This document shows, in pieces, positions 1 through 12,649 of a DNA stretch of 64,000 nucleotides. This DNA comes from Cryptomeria japonica (taxonomy: Eukaryota; Streptophyta; Pinopsida; Cupressales; Cupressaceae). The first letter of the stretch is position 1; every line of letters starts with the position of its first letter. Location of the stretch: contig NC_081413.1 in the NCBI RefSeq assembly GCF_030272615.1, forward strand, positions 16,378,285 to 16,442,284. The letters are read 5' to 3'. The notes under the pieces are model-generated. The model was not told where the DNA came from, searched no databases, and saw only the letters and a program-made list of their open reading frames with translations. The translations under genes and the position numbers were made by a program.

Positions 1-2623
1 CAAGTTCCTCTTCCATTGCCTTGATCCAGTCTTCATCTTTATGAGCCTCTTTGAATGATTTAGGCTCAAATTCAGAGATCATACATGAATTTTCTCTGAT
101 CTTTCTTCTTGTGAGGATTCCTGCATCCTTATCTCCTATGATCTGCTTAGGATCATGATTCAGCTTGACATACCGAGGAATGGTCTTGATAGGTTCTTCT
201 TTCTTTTCCTCTTCATCCTCATCTTCATCAGTATTAGCATTCACCAGTTCAGGAACACTATTACTGGTACTTGGTTGATTGACAACCGGTTCCCAGAAGG
301 TTGCAACTGGTTCATTTAGAGCTTGCTCACTGCCGATTTCCTTGGTTTTCTTAGAGGATTAATCAACTCTTACATTGACACTTTCCATAATTCTCTGAGT
401 CCTATTGTTGTAACACTTGAGAGCTTTACTCTTGGTGGAATATCCTGGGAATATTCCCTCATCGCATTTAGCTTCAAATTTGCCCTGATGTTCACTCCTC
501 TTGATGTAACATTTGCTGCCAAATACCCTAAAGTAGCTAACCACGGGTGTCTTACCAGTCCAATACTCATAGGGAGTTTTGTCCTTACCTTTCTTGATGA
601 GTACCCGGTTCATAGTGTAGACTGCAGTGCTCACTGCTTCTCTCCAAAAGGTGTGAGCTACCTTTCCTTGAATCAACATGGTTCTAGCTAATTCGACCAC
701 AGTCTGGTTATTCCTCTCTGCTCGACCATTCTGTTGTGGAGTCCAGGGAACAGACAGTTGCCTCTTGATGCCAAATTCTTCACAATACTTGTTGAATTCA
801 CCGGAAGTGAATTCCCCTCCTTGATCAGTTCTAAGACACTTGATCCTTTTACCGCTTTCCTTCTCTACTAATGCTCTAAAAGCTTTGAATTTCACAAAGG
901 CTTTAGACTTGTCTTTCAAGAATGTGACCCACATCATTCTTGAGTAGTCATCAGTGAGAATCATGAAGTACCTATCACCCTACACACTTCTAGTTTTCAT
1001 AGGACCACACAAATCAGTATGCACAAGATCAAGCAAGTTGTCAGCAGTGAAAGATTTACCTTTAAAGGTTGAGGAAGACATTTTCCCCAATTGACACTCT
1101 CTGCACAAGGTATCATTCGGTTTGCTTAGCACCGACAACCCTCTAACTGCCTTGATCTTACTAGCCTTCACAATGTTATCAAAGTTTACATGGCAGAGTT
1201 TCCTATGCCATATCCAACTATCATCAAGCTTAGCCATAAGACATGTACTTATATTTGCATTCAGATGAAATAGGTTACCTTTGGTCTGCATGCTAGTGGC
1301 CACCAATTCACCATCTTTTCCTTTGATTATGCAAACTCCATTCTTGAATTCCAGAGTGAGGCCACTGTCATTTAGCTGGGCAACACTCAGAAGGTTGTGT
1401 CTGATACCATCAACCCAGTACACATTGTCAGCACTGCTCTTTCCATTCAGAGAGATGGACCCTCTGCCTTTGACCATGCATGGTGCATCATTGCCAAAGC
1501 GAACCACACCACCATCATACTCCTCCAAGGATAGAAACTTACTCTAGTCACCAGTCATATGGTGAGAACAACCACTGTCAAAGATCCACTCATTGGAATT
1601 ATCAAACCAGGAGACAAGAGCCTTCTTATCTGCCACATCTTCCTTTACAGCAACAAACACAATGTCTTCAATCTCTTCATCTTCTGATTCCTCATCTGTG
1701 ACACCTTCATCAACTGCTACAAAATAGTTTCTCCGGTTTCCTCCTTTGAATTTCTTGAACCTTTCTGGTTTGTCCTTGTTATCGCCATTTGGACAGTTTA
1801 TAGCAATATGTCCTATCCGGTTACAAGAGAAGCATTTCAAAGGTAGCTTACCTTTGTATTTACCGGTTCCTTTAGGAGGCTTTCTGGCAAGGATAGCTTC
1901 AAATGCCATCAGAATCTCCTCATCATTCATTTCTCTGCTTTGTCTAGGTTCACCACTAGTGCTAGCTTCTTTTCCTTTTCTGGATGGTATAGCAGAAGCT
2001 TTAAATGCTGATTTAGTCTTTTGAACACTGCCATCAAAACTATTTAGCTCATAGGCTATCAACTTGGCTATGATGGAGTTCAAGGATACCTTAGACTTGT
2101 CTATTGATCTCAGCTCCTGAATAGCAGCAACCCTTATTGCATAGACCGGCAACAGGGATCTCAGGACTTTGCTTACCACAGTGGAATCTTCTATTTTACC
2201 ACCTGCACTCTTGATTTCTCCAACAACTGTTTTGATTCTTATTCCATACTGCTGAATGGTCTCACCTTCAACCATCCGCATATCTTCAAAATGCCCTCTC
2301 AGGCTTTCTTCCTTAGCCTATTTTACATGTTCATCACCACCATAGATATTTTCAAGAGTATCCCATGCCTCTTTGGGATTTACCTTGTCCTGAACATCAA
2401 TAAACTCAATGTCAGATAGACTACTAATAAGGGCTTCCATGACTTGCCCATTTTCTTGTATCTCTCTTTTTTGGTCATCGGTGAGAGTACTGGTAGGGAC
2501 AACATAGACATTCTCCACATAACTCCAGTGTTGAGCACCCATGCTTCTGATGAATATCTTCATCCTATCTTTCCATATACCAAAATTTTCCCTGTTAAAC
2601 TTTGGACCTTCCCTCTTCATCAT
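1..2623 (-). pseudogene. copia gag-pol polyprotein, interrupted by stops and cut by the window
   Basis: The reading frame starts at 2623 with MMKREGPKF, a typical copia gag start. A UBN2-type gag domain follows, then a CCHC zinc knuckle (CFSCNRIGHIAINCP, about 1800-1845), an aspartic protease site (DSGCSHH, about 1560-1580), a GAG-pre-integrase segment (WHRKLCHVNF, C..C) and an integrase core with DDYSRM and TPQQNG. The linker to reverse transcriptase runs to base 1, ending near EDWIKAMEEEL. In-frame stops interrupt it near 2315, 1541, 978 and 358. The break near 1541 lies just after the protease. The frame is otherwise long and well conserved, so the copy is fairly young but dead as an intact polyprotein. 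It would encode the particle protein, maturation protease and integrase of a retrotransposon. Confidence 0.92.
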
Positions 2624-2678
2624 TTGACTGGGATCTTTACCTCAAGCGGTTAAGCTTACAACACAGAGGACCTAGAGT

Positions 2679-2690
2679 GCTCTGATACCA
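2679..2690 (-). other. primer binding site (tRNA-iMet type)
   Basis: The minus strand reads TGGTATCAGAGC, complementary to the 3' end of plant initiator tRNA-Met, two bases from the LTR end. It fixes the element's orientation as minus. Confidence 0.93.
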
Positions 2691-2692
2691 AT

Positions 2693-4213
2693 TGATAACT
2701 CAATGATGAACGAATAGTACCAAACCAGTACTGAGAGGGGGGGTGAATCAGTACAGGCAAAATACTATCCAAAACCAGTTTGTCAACAAATACTCCAAGT
2801 GACCGACAAGCTGTGACTCTGGTTAAAATAGAGTGCAACTGGTAGGACTCAGAACAACTATAACAATCATAAACCGATTACTCACTAAGCTTTCCTCTTA
2901 GCTCAATACTATAGTACCATTACACCCTCATGCACGAACAGGTAAACTATCATCAGATCTTCACAATAGTTAGTTCAATATGTTTTATAGACAGGCATAA
3001 AACACAGAACCATCATATGCTCAACAGGTAATAACAAAGCATCACACATGACACACATATTTTTCACGTGGAAACCCAACTGGGAAAAACCACGGTGGGG
3101 ATGAATACCCACAAGTTGCTTTTTGAACTCTTTAGAAGTCCGCTCTATTAGGAGCCTTGTCCGGTTAAAGACATTACAATAGGTTCTGCTAAGAACCGAT
3201 CCTGTTAGGGATCACTCGGTTAAGGGATGGCTATAATACCCGGTTAAGGGTTAAACCCGGTTAGGGTTACCTTGTTAGAGGATTTCAAGAACTCAATAGC
3301 TAAAGGATCTCCAGAGATCTATAGCTACCCTATTAAGGGATTTGTATCAAGCCGGTTAAGGCTACCCTGTTAAGGGATTTCACAACTGTTGAAGTGGTTA
3401 AAGATCAACAAGAATTACAATGATCTGGTAACAACACTCAATGCTAATGCATATCCGTTTTGGCTCTTCACCTTCTACACATTCACTTTGCAGGTATCTC
3501 TTCTCTCCTTTGGTCTGGCAAGAATCACGTATCACTTCCCTTGGATACACACATACAACTTTTGCCAACAACATTAGAAAGAAACACAACATCGACCTTA
3601 TAGGAAACAGACAGGTCAGTAGCAAAAACCCTAAACCCTAAACCTATTAGGTTAAGCAATTCAAGTGGTTCAATCCTGACCGTTGAATCATACTGCATTA
3701 AATGCAATAATCTTGAATCTATCTCAAGACATTCTCCATCATCCATTATCCACTGATTTCATGGTGGCTGATAACCCATCACGCATTATCACCGTCTGAC
3801 AAACTTCGCACATTCCCAAGGTGGATAGGGATAGTCTTCTTCATGCAATATCCTTCATGCGCATAGGGCTTACGTGGCAACATGATCTGTTCTTCGTTAT
3901 ACTGCTAACTCATCACATTGAGATCACAGATTGAGTCACACAAGCTTGAGGTATTTCAACCGGAAATCCTGAAGTGGAAACTACCTACCAACCGGTAGTC
4001 ATACAATGCTTCCATGTGTTGGTTCCCATAACTACATGTCGGTTCACCTTGAGCAAATATACCGCTTCACTTTGGCATATATACCGGTTCACACATATGC
4101 CGGTTCTCTCTTCTCACATATCACATATGCCGGTTCACTTCATATCACATATTGACATCAATGACAACATAAAATATCATTATGTCCTTATACTGGTTCA
4201 CATAATGCCAACA
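2693..4213 (-). repeat. 5' LTR of the minus-strand copia element
   Basis: The right boundary reads ...ATGCCAACA, the reverse complement of TGTTGGCAT, which also starts the 3' LTR at 10233. The left boundary, TGATAACTC, follows directly after the primer binding site. Length is 1521 bp. It holds many CCGGTTAAGGG-like motifs (about 3160-3380), the R-region hairpin GTGGAAACCCAACTGGGAAA (about 3069) and three near-perfect telomere-like CCCTAAA units near 3630-3645. Confidence 0.88.
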
Positions 4214-5745
4214 TGGAAACAACATTGGTATTTGAATGATCAAAGGCTCATTTAGCTCACGAAAAAGATAAATTAAGTCAACATGTCTGTCATTCAGGAA
4301 GATCGGTCACTTTGGTGATGGTGAAGTCACAAAAGGTGACTCAGACAAGAAAACTTGTTTGTTCTAACAAACTGGCAACTCTTTGGTAAACAAGGGAAGA
4401 GACTTGATGCTAGCACAACAAACTAACAATCAAAGGACGAACTAGTAATATAGAAGTGCAGTGGCATACCGATACACTGGTATGACATAAGGAAGACAGG
4501 TGATCACCATAAATATTGGAGTGGTGATTAGTTATTCAATTGCAGTGGAAAAGGATGAGTTGGTGAGCTTGTGTCTACGCCAAATCATATGTTGGTAAGG
4601 TCAACCTTCAGTTATCATGCAGTCAAGCATGATTACATGTGGATTTTCTGGTTCACACTTATTCGACTAAACACGACTTAGAAGTTTCTATCTTTGGGAG
4701 ATGCGGTGGCAGAATTAGTTGAACACTTGGCGAAATTGCTAAAAGTTGTGCAAAGAAAGAGTGGGAGATTTTGAATTTGAAATTTTTTGAAATCCATGTT
4801 TGGTTGGATTGAGGGAATGCCTGAAGGTGTTGGCAGAAAATGTATAAAGAGTTCTTGAGCTCTTTCAAAAAAATTTGATCATGAAATTTGCAACAAGGAG
4901 ATCTTGTTGAAAGCGATCCAAAGTGCAGAGAAGAGAGAGAGAAAGTGCTAAGAGGAGTTAGCACAACAGGGTGTGTTTGAGGTAGATTGACTAAGTGTAG
5001 AGTTGAGATACAGTGGGCCGATAGAGTGCAAAGCCAAAGATCAGAGGACCGACAGAGTGCAGAGCTGAAGGTCAGGGGACTGACAGAGTGTAGAGCTGAA
5101 GGTCCGAGGATTGGCAGAGTGCAGTGCTGAAGGATAGGTGACCAACTGAGTGAAGAGCCAAGGGTGTAAGAAGGAAATCAATGCTATGCAGACAAGACAC
5201 AACTGATGTGTATTGAGTGTGATATATGTTGAGATCTGATCAAGCTATCAGTAGATAATTTAGTAGATCATCCATTTGTTGCTTTCTAACAACTACAACT
5301 TAAATCCCTTAACCGGGTGGACTTTAACAAGTCCCTATTGTAAAATCCCTTAATCGGGTGACATCTTAACTAATGCTCTAAGTCCTCTAACCAGGCTACC
5401 TTTAATAGGGTAAAGGCACTAACTGACCTTTTTCAAAATCCCTTAACCGGGTGGCACCTAACAGTGTCTTTGTAATCTCCTAACAGGGGGCTCTTAACCG
5501 GGCGTGCTTCAGAATAGTACAAATTTTGTGAGTTCCTACTCACACCGTGGTTTTCTCCCCTTTGGGTTTCCACGAGGTAACTCCTTGGTGTCACTGTCAA
5601 CCTTTCATGCTTGCATATTTTATTTCAGTGATTAAGTATATTGTTGGATCTTAGATGGATGCAGATTTAAGATAAAAGTTAAATTGTGAAAATTTGATTA
5701 AGTGTTGATTCACCCCTCCCCTCTCAGCACCCGTTGGGACTAACA
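4214..5745 (+). repeat. 5' LTR remnant of the plus-strand copia element
   Basis: It is collinear with 10375-11905 and ends GGGACTAACA, like the 3' LTR. It contains the repeated CCCTTAACCGGGTGG motifs (5310-5500) and the R-region hairpin CCGTGGTTTTCTCCCC...GGTTTCCACG (about 5545-5575). Confidence 0.9.
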
Positions 5746-5747
5746 AT

Positions 5748-5759
5748 TGGTATCAGAGC
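5748..5759 (+). other. primer binding site (tRNA-iMet type)
   Basis: TGGTATCAGAGC lies two bases after the LTR end. Confidence 0.93.
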
Positions 5760-5810
5760 ATCAGATCCCTAGAATCAAAAGAAGCTTAACTGACTTATGG
5801 AAAGGTCAAG

Positions 5811-8800
5811 ATGATGCATAAGGAGGGTCCTAAGTTCTATAAGGAGAACTACACCTTATGGTCTGGAAGAATGAAACTCCATCTAAGATCCCTAGTTGAA
5901 CACTATTGGAATTGAATGTGATCACTGAGTATAATGAACCTTTAGGGAATCTTACTCTGGACCAGATCAAGGAAAGACAAAATAATAATGTTGTTATGGA
6001 TCTGATTGTTAGTACTCTTTCAGATAATGAATTTGCTGAGGTGCAAGATTTGAAATCAGCTTTTCAGATATGGAATAAGCTAAAGACAATCTATGGGGGA
6101 GATCCCCATGTTCAAAAGGCCAAAGTAGATAGCTTGAGAGGAAAATATGATGAGATGAGAATGCAGGAAGGTGAGAACATAGAGCAGTATAGTAAGAGGA
6201 TAAAGGATGTAGTAAACTCCATTAAAAGTGCAGGAGGAAAGATCGAGGAGGATGATGTGGTTAGCAAAATCATGAGAAATCTGCTACCACAATATGCTAT
6301 AAGGGTCTTTGTTATCCAGGAACTCAGATCCTTGGGAATAGTCAGTGTAACTCTTAACTCGTTGATCGGTAAGTTGACTGCTTTTGAATTGAGCAATTAT
6401 GACAACAACGTACCAAAGATTGATGCTGCTTTCAAAGCATCCACGATGCATGCACCAACAAGGAGAAGGAAAGAAATCTGTAGTAGCTTTACTACCAAAA
6501 CCGGTCATTCCCATGAGAGTGACAATTTTCTCTCTAAAGAATAGGAGCAATATGAAATTGAAGCTCTACTGGAAAGAAGATTGCCAAGAGGTAAAGGTAA
6601 ATACAAAGGTAAACTACCCTTAAAGTGCTTCTCCAGTAATAAGATAGGTCTTATTGCTTCAAGATGCCCTGAAAATGATACAGACATGAAAGATAATTTT
6701 AGAAGTTACATGGACAAAAGCAAGAAGGAATGTTATCTTGCAGAAGAAGGAGTCACTGATGAAGAATCAGAGGGATCTGATGGAGATGACATTGCTTTTG
6801 TGGTAGTCAAAGAGGATAACACAGAGGAAGGATATATGTCATTGATTTCTAGCACAAACTAGTGTGGAGAATGGGTGATCGACAGTGGCTGCACTCACCA
6901 CATGGCCGATGACAGAAGCAAATTCCTTAACATGGAGGATTGCAATGGAGGAACATTGAGGTTCGAAAAATGATGCCCCATGTGCAGTAAGAGGTAAGGG
7001 GTCTATAGCCTTGAATGATAAGACAAATTGTGATATTGTCTATTGGGTAGAAGGATTAAAGTATAGTTTGTCAAGTGTTGCACAACTTAACAATAAGGGA
7101 TACCAATTAGAGTTCAATGAAGGGATATGTAAAACAAATGACAAATCTAGAAGTCTAATTGCAACCGATAAACAGTCAAGAGGCAATTTGTTTCATCTAG
7201 ACACCACCATAGCTAATTGTCTAGTGGCTAAGGTTGAATAGAGTTGGTTGTGGCACAAAAGATTATGTCATGTTAATTTTGATAGCATAGCTAAAGTCAG
7301 TAAGGCAAAATCTGTTAGAGGCATGCCTGACATAGTAAAACCTGAAAATGCTATGTGCAAGGATTGTCAGCTAGGAAAGTTGACCGGGTCTAGTTTAAGC
7401 AGTAAAACTTTCTCATCTGAAAGTGTGTTGGACTTAGTTCATATAGACCTGTGTGGTCCCATGAGAACCAAGAGTTTCTATGGAGTCCGGTACTTTATGC
7501 TATTTGTGGATAACTTTTCAAGAATGACGTGGGTTGTAATCTTGAAGGAAAAATCTGAAGCTTTTCATATGTTTAAGGTGTTTAAGGCTCAAGTAGAAAA
7601 AGGAACCGGTAAGAATATGAAGTGCCTAAGATCAGACAGAGGAGGATCACCTCTCAAGAGTTCATGAACTACCTGCAAGGAACAAGGAATCATGAGACAA
7701 ATGTCTGCACCTAGAACACCTCAGCAGAATGGAGTTGTTGAAAGAAGAAATAGAACTCTTATTGATTATGCAAGGATTCTCATGATAAAAAAGGACATCC
7801 CACATATCTTCTGGAGAGAAGCAATAAGCACTGTTGTATACACTTTGAACCAGATACAGGTAAAGAAGGGGACAAACAAAACCCCCTATGAATTATGGAG
7901 TGGATACTCACCTAATGTTTGTTATTTCAAAGTATTTGGAAGCAGATGCTATATCAAAAGGGATGAGTACACTGGAAAATTTGACCCCAAGAGTGATGAA
8001 GGAACCTTTTTAGGTTACTCAACAAAGAGCAAGGGAAACCAATGTTTAAATAAAAGAACCGGTAAGATTATAGAAAGTGCAAATTTCAGAGTAGATGAGT
8101 ACTCTAAGAAAATTGTACATGATAGTAAGAGTGAACCGAAAGACTACAAAGGGTTTGAGTATAATATACCGGTGGAACCTATTGAAGAAGATCCTGTTGA
8201 AGTGGCTAATGTAGAAGCCTGTGAAGTACAACCTGCACAACCGGTAGAAGAAGCTCTAAGGAGTGAACCGATATTGGCTAAATATGTCAAAAATAATCAC
8301 TTTGTAGAAAATATCATCGATGGCAAGGATGCAGGAGTTCAAACCAGAAGAAGAGCAAGAGAGAATGGGTGCATGCTCTCAATTTTTGAGCCCAAAACAA
8401 CAAAGGAGGCTCTAAAAGATGATGACTGGGTGAAAGCCATGGAAGAAGAACTGGAGCAAATAGAGAAAAATGACACATGGACTCTAGTACCTAGACTGGA
8501 AAATAAAAATGTAATAGGCACCAAGTGGGTGTTCAAAAATAAGATGGATGAAACCGGTAAGGTAATAAGAAACAAGGCAAGATTGGTCTATAAGGGTTAT
8601 GCTCAAGAAGAAGGTTTAGACTATGGAGAAACCTTCGCACTGGTAGCCAGGATAGAAGGGGTAAGAATTTTGCTAGCCTATGCTGCTTATAAAAGGTTTA
8701 AAGTATAGCAAAGGGATGTCAAATAGACATTCTTAAATGGGGTGTTAGAGGAAGAAGTATACATAGAGAAAACAAAAGGATTTGCATATGAAGATGGGAG

Positions 8801-9926
8801 GAATTTGGTATGCAGATTGCAGAAGGCTCTGTATGGTCTGAAACAAGCACTGAGAGCTTGGTATGAGAGGTTACACTCATATCTGCTGAGGATAGGGTTC
8901 AAAAGAACCAATGATGACAATAACCTGTATCTGAAGAGTGGAGCTGAAGGAAAACACCTAATTGCTGAGATCTTTATGGATGACATCATCTTTGGGGGAG
9001 ATGATGAGATGAGTAGAAGCTTTGCAGGAAAAATGCAACAAGAATTTGAGATGTCCATGATTGGTGAGATCAAGTTTTTTATTGGCTTACAAGTCTCTCA
9101 ATTAAAGAATGGCATCTTCATTAGTTAGATTAAGTACATAAGGGAGATTTTGAAAACTTTTGGAATGGAAGATTGCAAACCTTTTGGAACTCCAATGGTT
9201 ACAGGTTCCAAGCTATCTAAACATGATGAAGTCGAAGAAGTGAATGAGACACTTTACTGGTCCATGATTGGTAAATTACAAGTTGCAGTACATAGAAGAT
9301 CGAACATAGCACAAGCTGTTGGTTTGGTTGCCAGATTTTCTGCAAATCCGAAAGAGACTCACATGATGGCAGTCAAAAAAACATTCAGATATCTAAAGGG
9401 GACTGATGGGTACGATCTCTGGTATCCACACAAGGGAGACTTCAATTTAAGTGTCTTCACTAATTCAGATTGGGCTGGAAACATTGATGACAAGAAGAGC
9501 ACCAATGGAGGTGCATTCTTTCTCAGAGATAGGATTGTATCTTGGACAAGTAAGAAATAAAACTACATATCTCAATCCACAGCTGAGGTTGAGTATGTAG
9601 TTGCTGCAATTAACTGCACACCAATAGTTTGGATCAAGCAACTCCTGGAAGGAATACAAGAAAAAGTGGTTGGATCGGTAGTGATTCATTGTGACAACAC
9701 CAGTACCATTGACATATCCAAGAACTTGGTGATGCACTCCAAAATGAAGCATATAGCCATCAAATATCATTATCTAAGAGAACAAGTTCAAGAAAAGGAA
9801 GTGATACTGGAGTATATACCAACAAAAGAGTAGGTGGCTGATATCTTCACCAAACCACTACAGAAGGACACCTTTGACTATCTCAGAGATAACTTGGGGG
9901 TTATGATCCTCCATTTAATAAAGTAA
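5811..9926 (+). pseudogene. copia gag-pol polyprotein, heavily decayed
   Basis: It starts at ATGATGCATAAGGAGGGTCC, parallel to the gag start of the neighbouring element, and hits a stop after about 36 codons. Recognisable pieces follow in order. Gag UBN2 covers 5906-6544. The zinc knuckle at about 6629 is degenerate: the second cysteine is serine and the histidine is leucine. The protease is DSGCTHHMADD at about 6880. The GAG-pre-integrase is LWHKRLCHVNF at 7247. The integrase ends with TPQQNGVVERR at about 7715. Reverse transcriptase runs from KWVFKNKMDETG (about 8523) to FMDDIIFGG (about 8974). RNase H (STAEVEYV, IHCDN) ends ADIFTKPLQK and stops at 9924. Stops or frameshifts occur near 5897, 6542, 6860, 6970, 7239, 7665, 8706, 9126 and 9558. 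It cannot make a polyprotein. Confidence 0.92.
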
Positions 9927-10232
9927 GCAAACAGGGTTCTACATCAATCTGGTATGATTTCAAGTTTTAAAAAAATAAAAAAATAACTAGATTAATGAGT
10001 GTGGACTACTCCGGTTAGGGGGAGCAGTCTTGCAAGCGTTCAGAAAGGACTCTTTGACATTGTTGTCAAAGAGGGAGATATATTTAGAGTGCTTGAGTAT
10101 TGACAAATATCAGTGACAGGGGGAGATATTCATCACTTAGGACAGAATGACTGGACTGGTACAAAAATGAAGAAACATGCATCTAATTAGCCAGAGTTTG
10201 TAGTGTTTTTCATCAATGCCAAAGGGGGAGAT
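9927..10232 (+). other. 3' untranslated stretch and polypurine tract of the copia element
   Basis: This non-coding spacer contains several GGGGGAG purine runs (10019, 10120, 10224). The last, AAAGGGGGAGAT, abuts the 3' LTR and is the likely plus-strand primer. Confidence 0.8.
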
Positions 10233-11905
10233 TGTTGGCATTGACTAAACTGGTCAATCTAGAGAACCAAAATATGTGCTAAGGTTTGTCATTGATGTCC
10301 AACACTAACCAGTGAAGTGGTATAGGTAGAGTGGTGTTTCTTTTCAGTAAGCAAAAGTGATGAATTACAATACATGGAAACAACATTGGTATTTGAATGA
10401 TCAAAGGCTCATTCAACTCAAGGAAAGATAAATTAAATCAACATGTCTGTCATTCAGGAAGATTGGTCACTTTGGTGATGGTGAAGTCACAAAAGGTGAC
10501 TTAGACAAGAAAACTTGTTTGTTTTAACAAATCGATAACTCTTTGGTAAACAGGGGAAGAGACTTGATGCTAGCACAATAAATCAACAATCAAAGGATGA
10601 ACCGGTAATATAGAAGTGCAGTGGCATATTGGTACACCGGTATGACATAAGGAAGATGAGCGATCACCATAAATCTCGGAGTGGTGATCGGTTATTCAGT
10701 TGCGATGGCAAAGGATGAGTTGGTGAGCTTGTGTCTATGCCAAATCATATGTTGGTAAGGTCAACCTTCAGTTATCATGCAATCAAGCATGATTACATGC
10801 GGATTTTCTGGTTCACACTTATTTGGTTGAACACGACTCATAAGTTTCTATCTTTGGGAGATGCGGTGGCAGAATTGGTTGAACACTTGGCAGAATTGCT
10901 AAAAGGCACACAGAGAAAGAGTGGGAGATTTTGAATTTGAAATTTTCTGAAATCCATGTTTGGTTGGATTGAGGGAATGCCTGAAGGTGTCAGCAGAAAA
11001 TGTATAAAGAGTTCTTGAGCTCTTTCAGAAAGTTTTGATTGTGAAATTTGCAACAAAGAGATCTTGTTGAAGGCGATCCAAAGTGCTGAGAAGAGAGAGA
11101 GAAAGTGCTAAGAGGAATTAGCACAACAAAGTGTGTTTGAGGTAGATTGACTAAGTGTAGAGTCGAGATACAATGGACTAGCAGAGTGCAAAGCCGAAGA
11201 TCAGAGGATTGATAGAGTGCAGAGCCGAAGGTCAGGGGACCAACAAAGTGCAGAGTTGAAGGTCTGAGGATTGGCAGAGTGCAGTGCTGAAGGATAGGTG
11301 ACCGACTGAGTGAAGAGTCGAGGGTGTAAGAAGGAAACCGACGCTGTGCAGAGAAGACACAACCGGTGTGTATTGAGTGTGATATATGTTGAGATTTGAT
11401 CAAGCTATTAGTAGCTAATTTAGCATATCATCCATCTGTTGCTTTCTAACAACTGCAACTTAAATCCCTTAACTGGGTGGACTTTAATAGGTCCCTATTG
11501 TAAAATCCCTTGACTGAGTGACATCTTAACTGATGCTCTAAGTCCTCTAACCAGGCTACCTTTAACAGGGTAAAGGCACTAACCGACCTTGTTCAAAATC
11601 CCTTAATGGGTGGCACCTAACAGTGTCTTTGTAATCTCCTAACAGGGATGGCTCTTAACCGGGTGTACTTCAGAATAGTACAAATTTTGTGAGTTCTTAC
11701 TCACACCAGGTTTTCTCCCTATTGGGTTTCCACGAGATAACTCCTTGGTGTCACTGTCCACCTTTCATGCTTGCATATTTTATTTCAGTGATTAAGTATA
11801 TTGTTGGATCTTAGATGAATGCAGATTTAAGATAAAAGTTAAATTGTGAAAATTTGATTAAGTGCAGATTCACCCCTCCCCTCTCAGCATCGGTTGGGAC
11901 TAACA
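10233..11905 (+). repeat. 3' LTR of the plus-strand copia element
   Basis: It is bounded by TGTTGGCATT and GGGACTAACA, length 1673 bp. From 10375 it is collinear with the 5' LTR remnant. The next bases are AAATG, which may be the target duplication, but the left partner is outside the window. Confidence 0.9.
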
Positions 11906-12649
11906 AAATGTCCATTGTGGAATTGAACTATAGTAATTTTAAGCCACTGAAAAATGAGCCTTTACGACTCAATCATAATTTTGAGGCACATAATAAATGT
12001 ATGTGAAAATACAATAATAAAAGTCTAGTATAGATATCTTAAGTACATCTATCATTTGGAACTATTTGAAAATATTATGTTTATTATTAACTATCACAAT
12101 TTTTATGTGTAAATGACTATCAAATCAAAGATAAAAGGTTACAATTTTTTATTAACACAACACTACACTTCATCCTTTGTTCCTATTGTAAAATGTCTCT
12201 CCATATTAATTACAAATAATAATTTGAGATATTGGAAGTATGAATAATTATGATACAATACTAATGAGTAAACGATAAATTTTAACAATAAAGATTAATC
12301 ATATAAAAAAATAAAATAAAAATAAATGTCAAAATATTCTTGTTGAATGCTATTACATTAAAAATATTTTACCAAAATAAACACAAAATTAAATAAAAAT
12401 TAATATAAATATACATTAAATGTTTTTAAAGAATTTAAATTTAAAAAAAAATGCACATCGAATCTTCTTTTCCCACGTTGGATTTGAAAGTCAAAATCCA
12501 TTGTATATACATATGATATATACACACAAAATATATAATACAAAACACGCGTATGGATGTGAGCGCTAAATTTGTCGGAAGATCCTTTTCTGCGATAAAA
12601 ATGGTAGAGTGGAGCACAGGAATGTGAAAAAGAAAACAGATGCAAAACC
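11906..12649. promoter_or_regulatory. AT-rich flank, probable promoter and 5' UTR region of the PAT17-like gene
   Basis: There is no coding frame and no repeat structure that I recognise. The last 170 bases are less AT-rich and contain TATATACATATGATATATACA (12502-12522), a candidate TATA region about 130 bp before the ATG. ACACGCGTATG follows at about 12544. The promoter role is inferred only from its position before the exon. Confidence 0.35.

Larger units (their letters stand above)
1..4213 (-). mobile_element. Ty1/copia LTR retrotransposon, 5' half, truncated by the window edge
   Basis: Read on the minus strand, this is the 5' LTR (2693-4213), a tRNA-Met-type primer binding site, a gag-pol reading frame and the start of the reverse transcriptase region, which runs off at base 1. 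Gag, protease, integrase order identifies Ty1/copia. Its right border falls inside an LTR of the next element: the sequence from 4214 on matches the 3' LTR of that element from 10375 on, so this copy inserted into it. The other border and the second half of the target duplication lie outside the window. Confidence 0.92.
4214..11905 (+). mobile_element. Ty1/copia LTR retrotransposon, complete except for the start of its 5' LTR
   Basis: It comprises a 5' LTR remnant (4214-5745), primer binding site, decayed gag-pol, polypurine tract and full 3' LTR (10233-11905). The LTR start TGTTGGCATT matches that of the element inserted in it, so the two are related families. The missing first 141 bp of the 5' LTR should lie left of the window, on the far side of the inserted element. 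Many internal stops and frameshifts make it older than the inserted copy. Confidence 0.92.
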
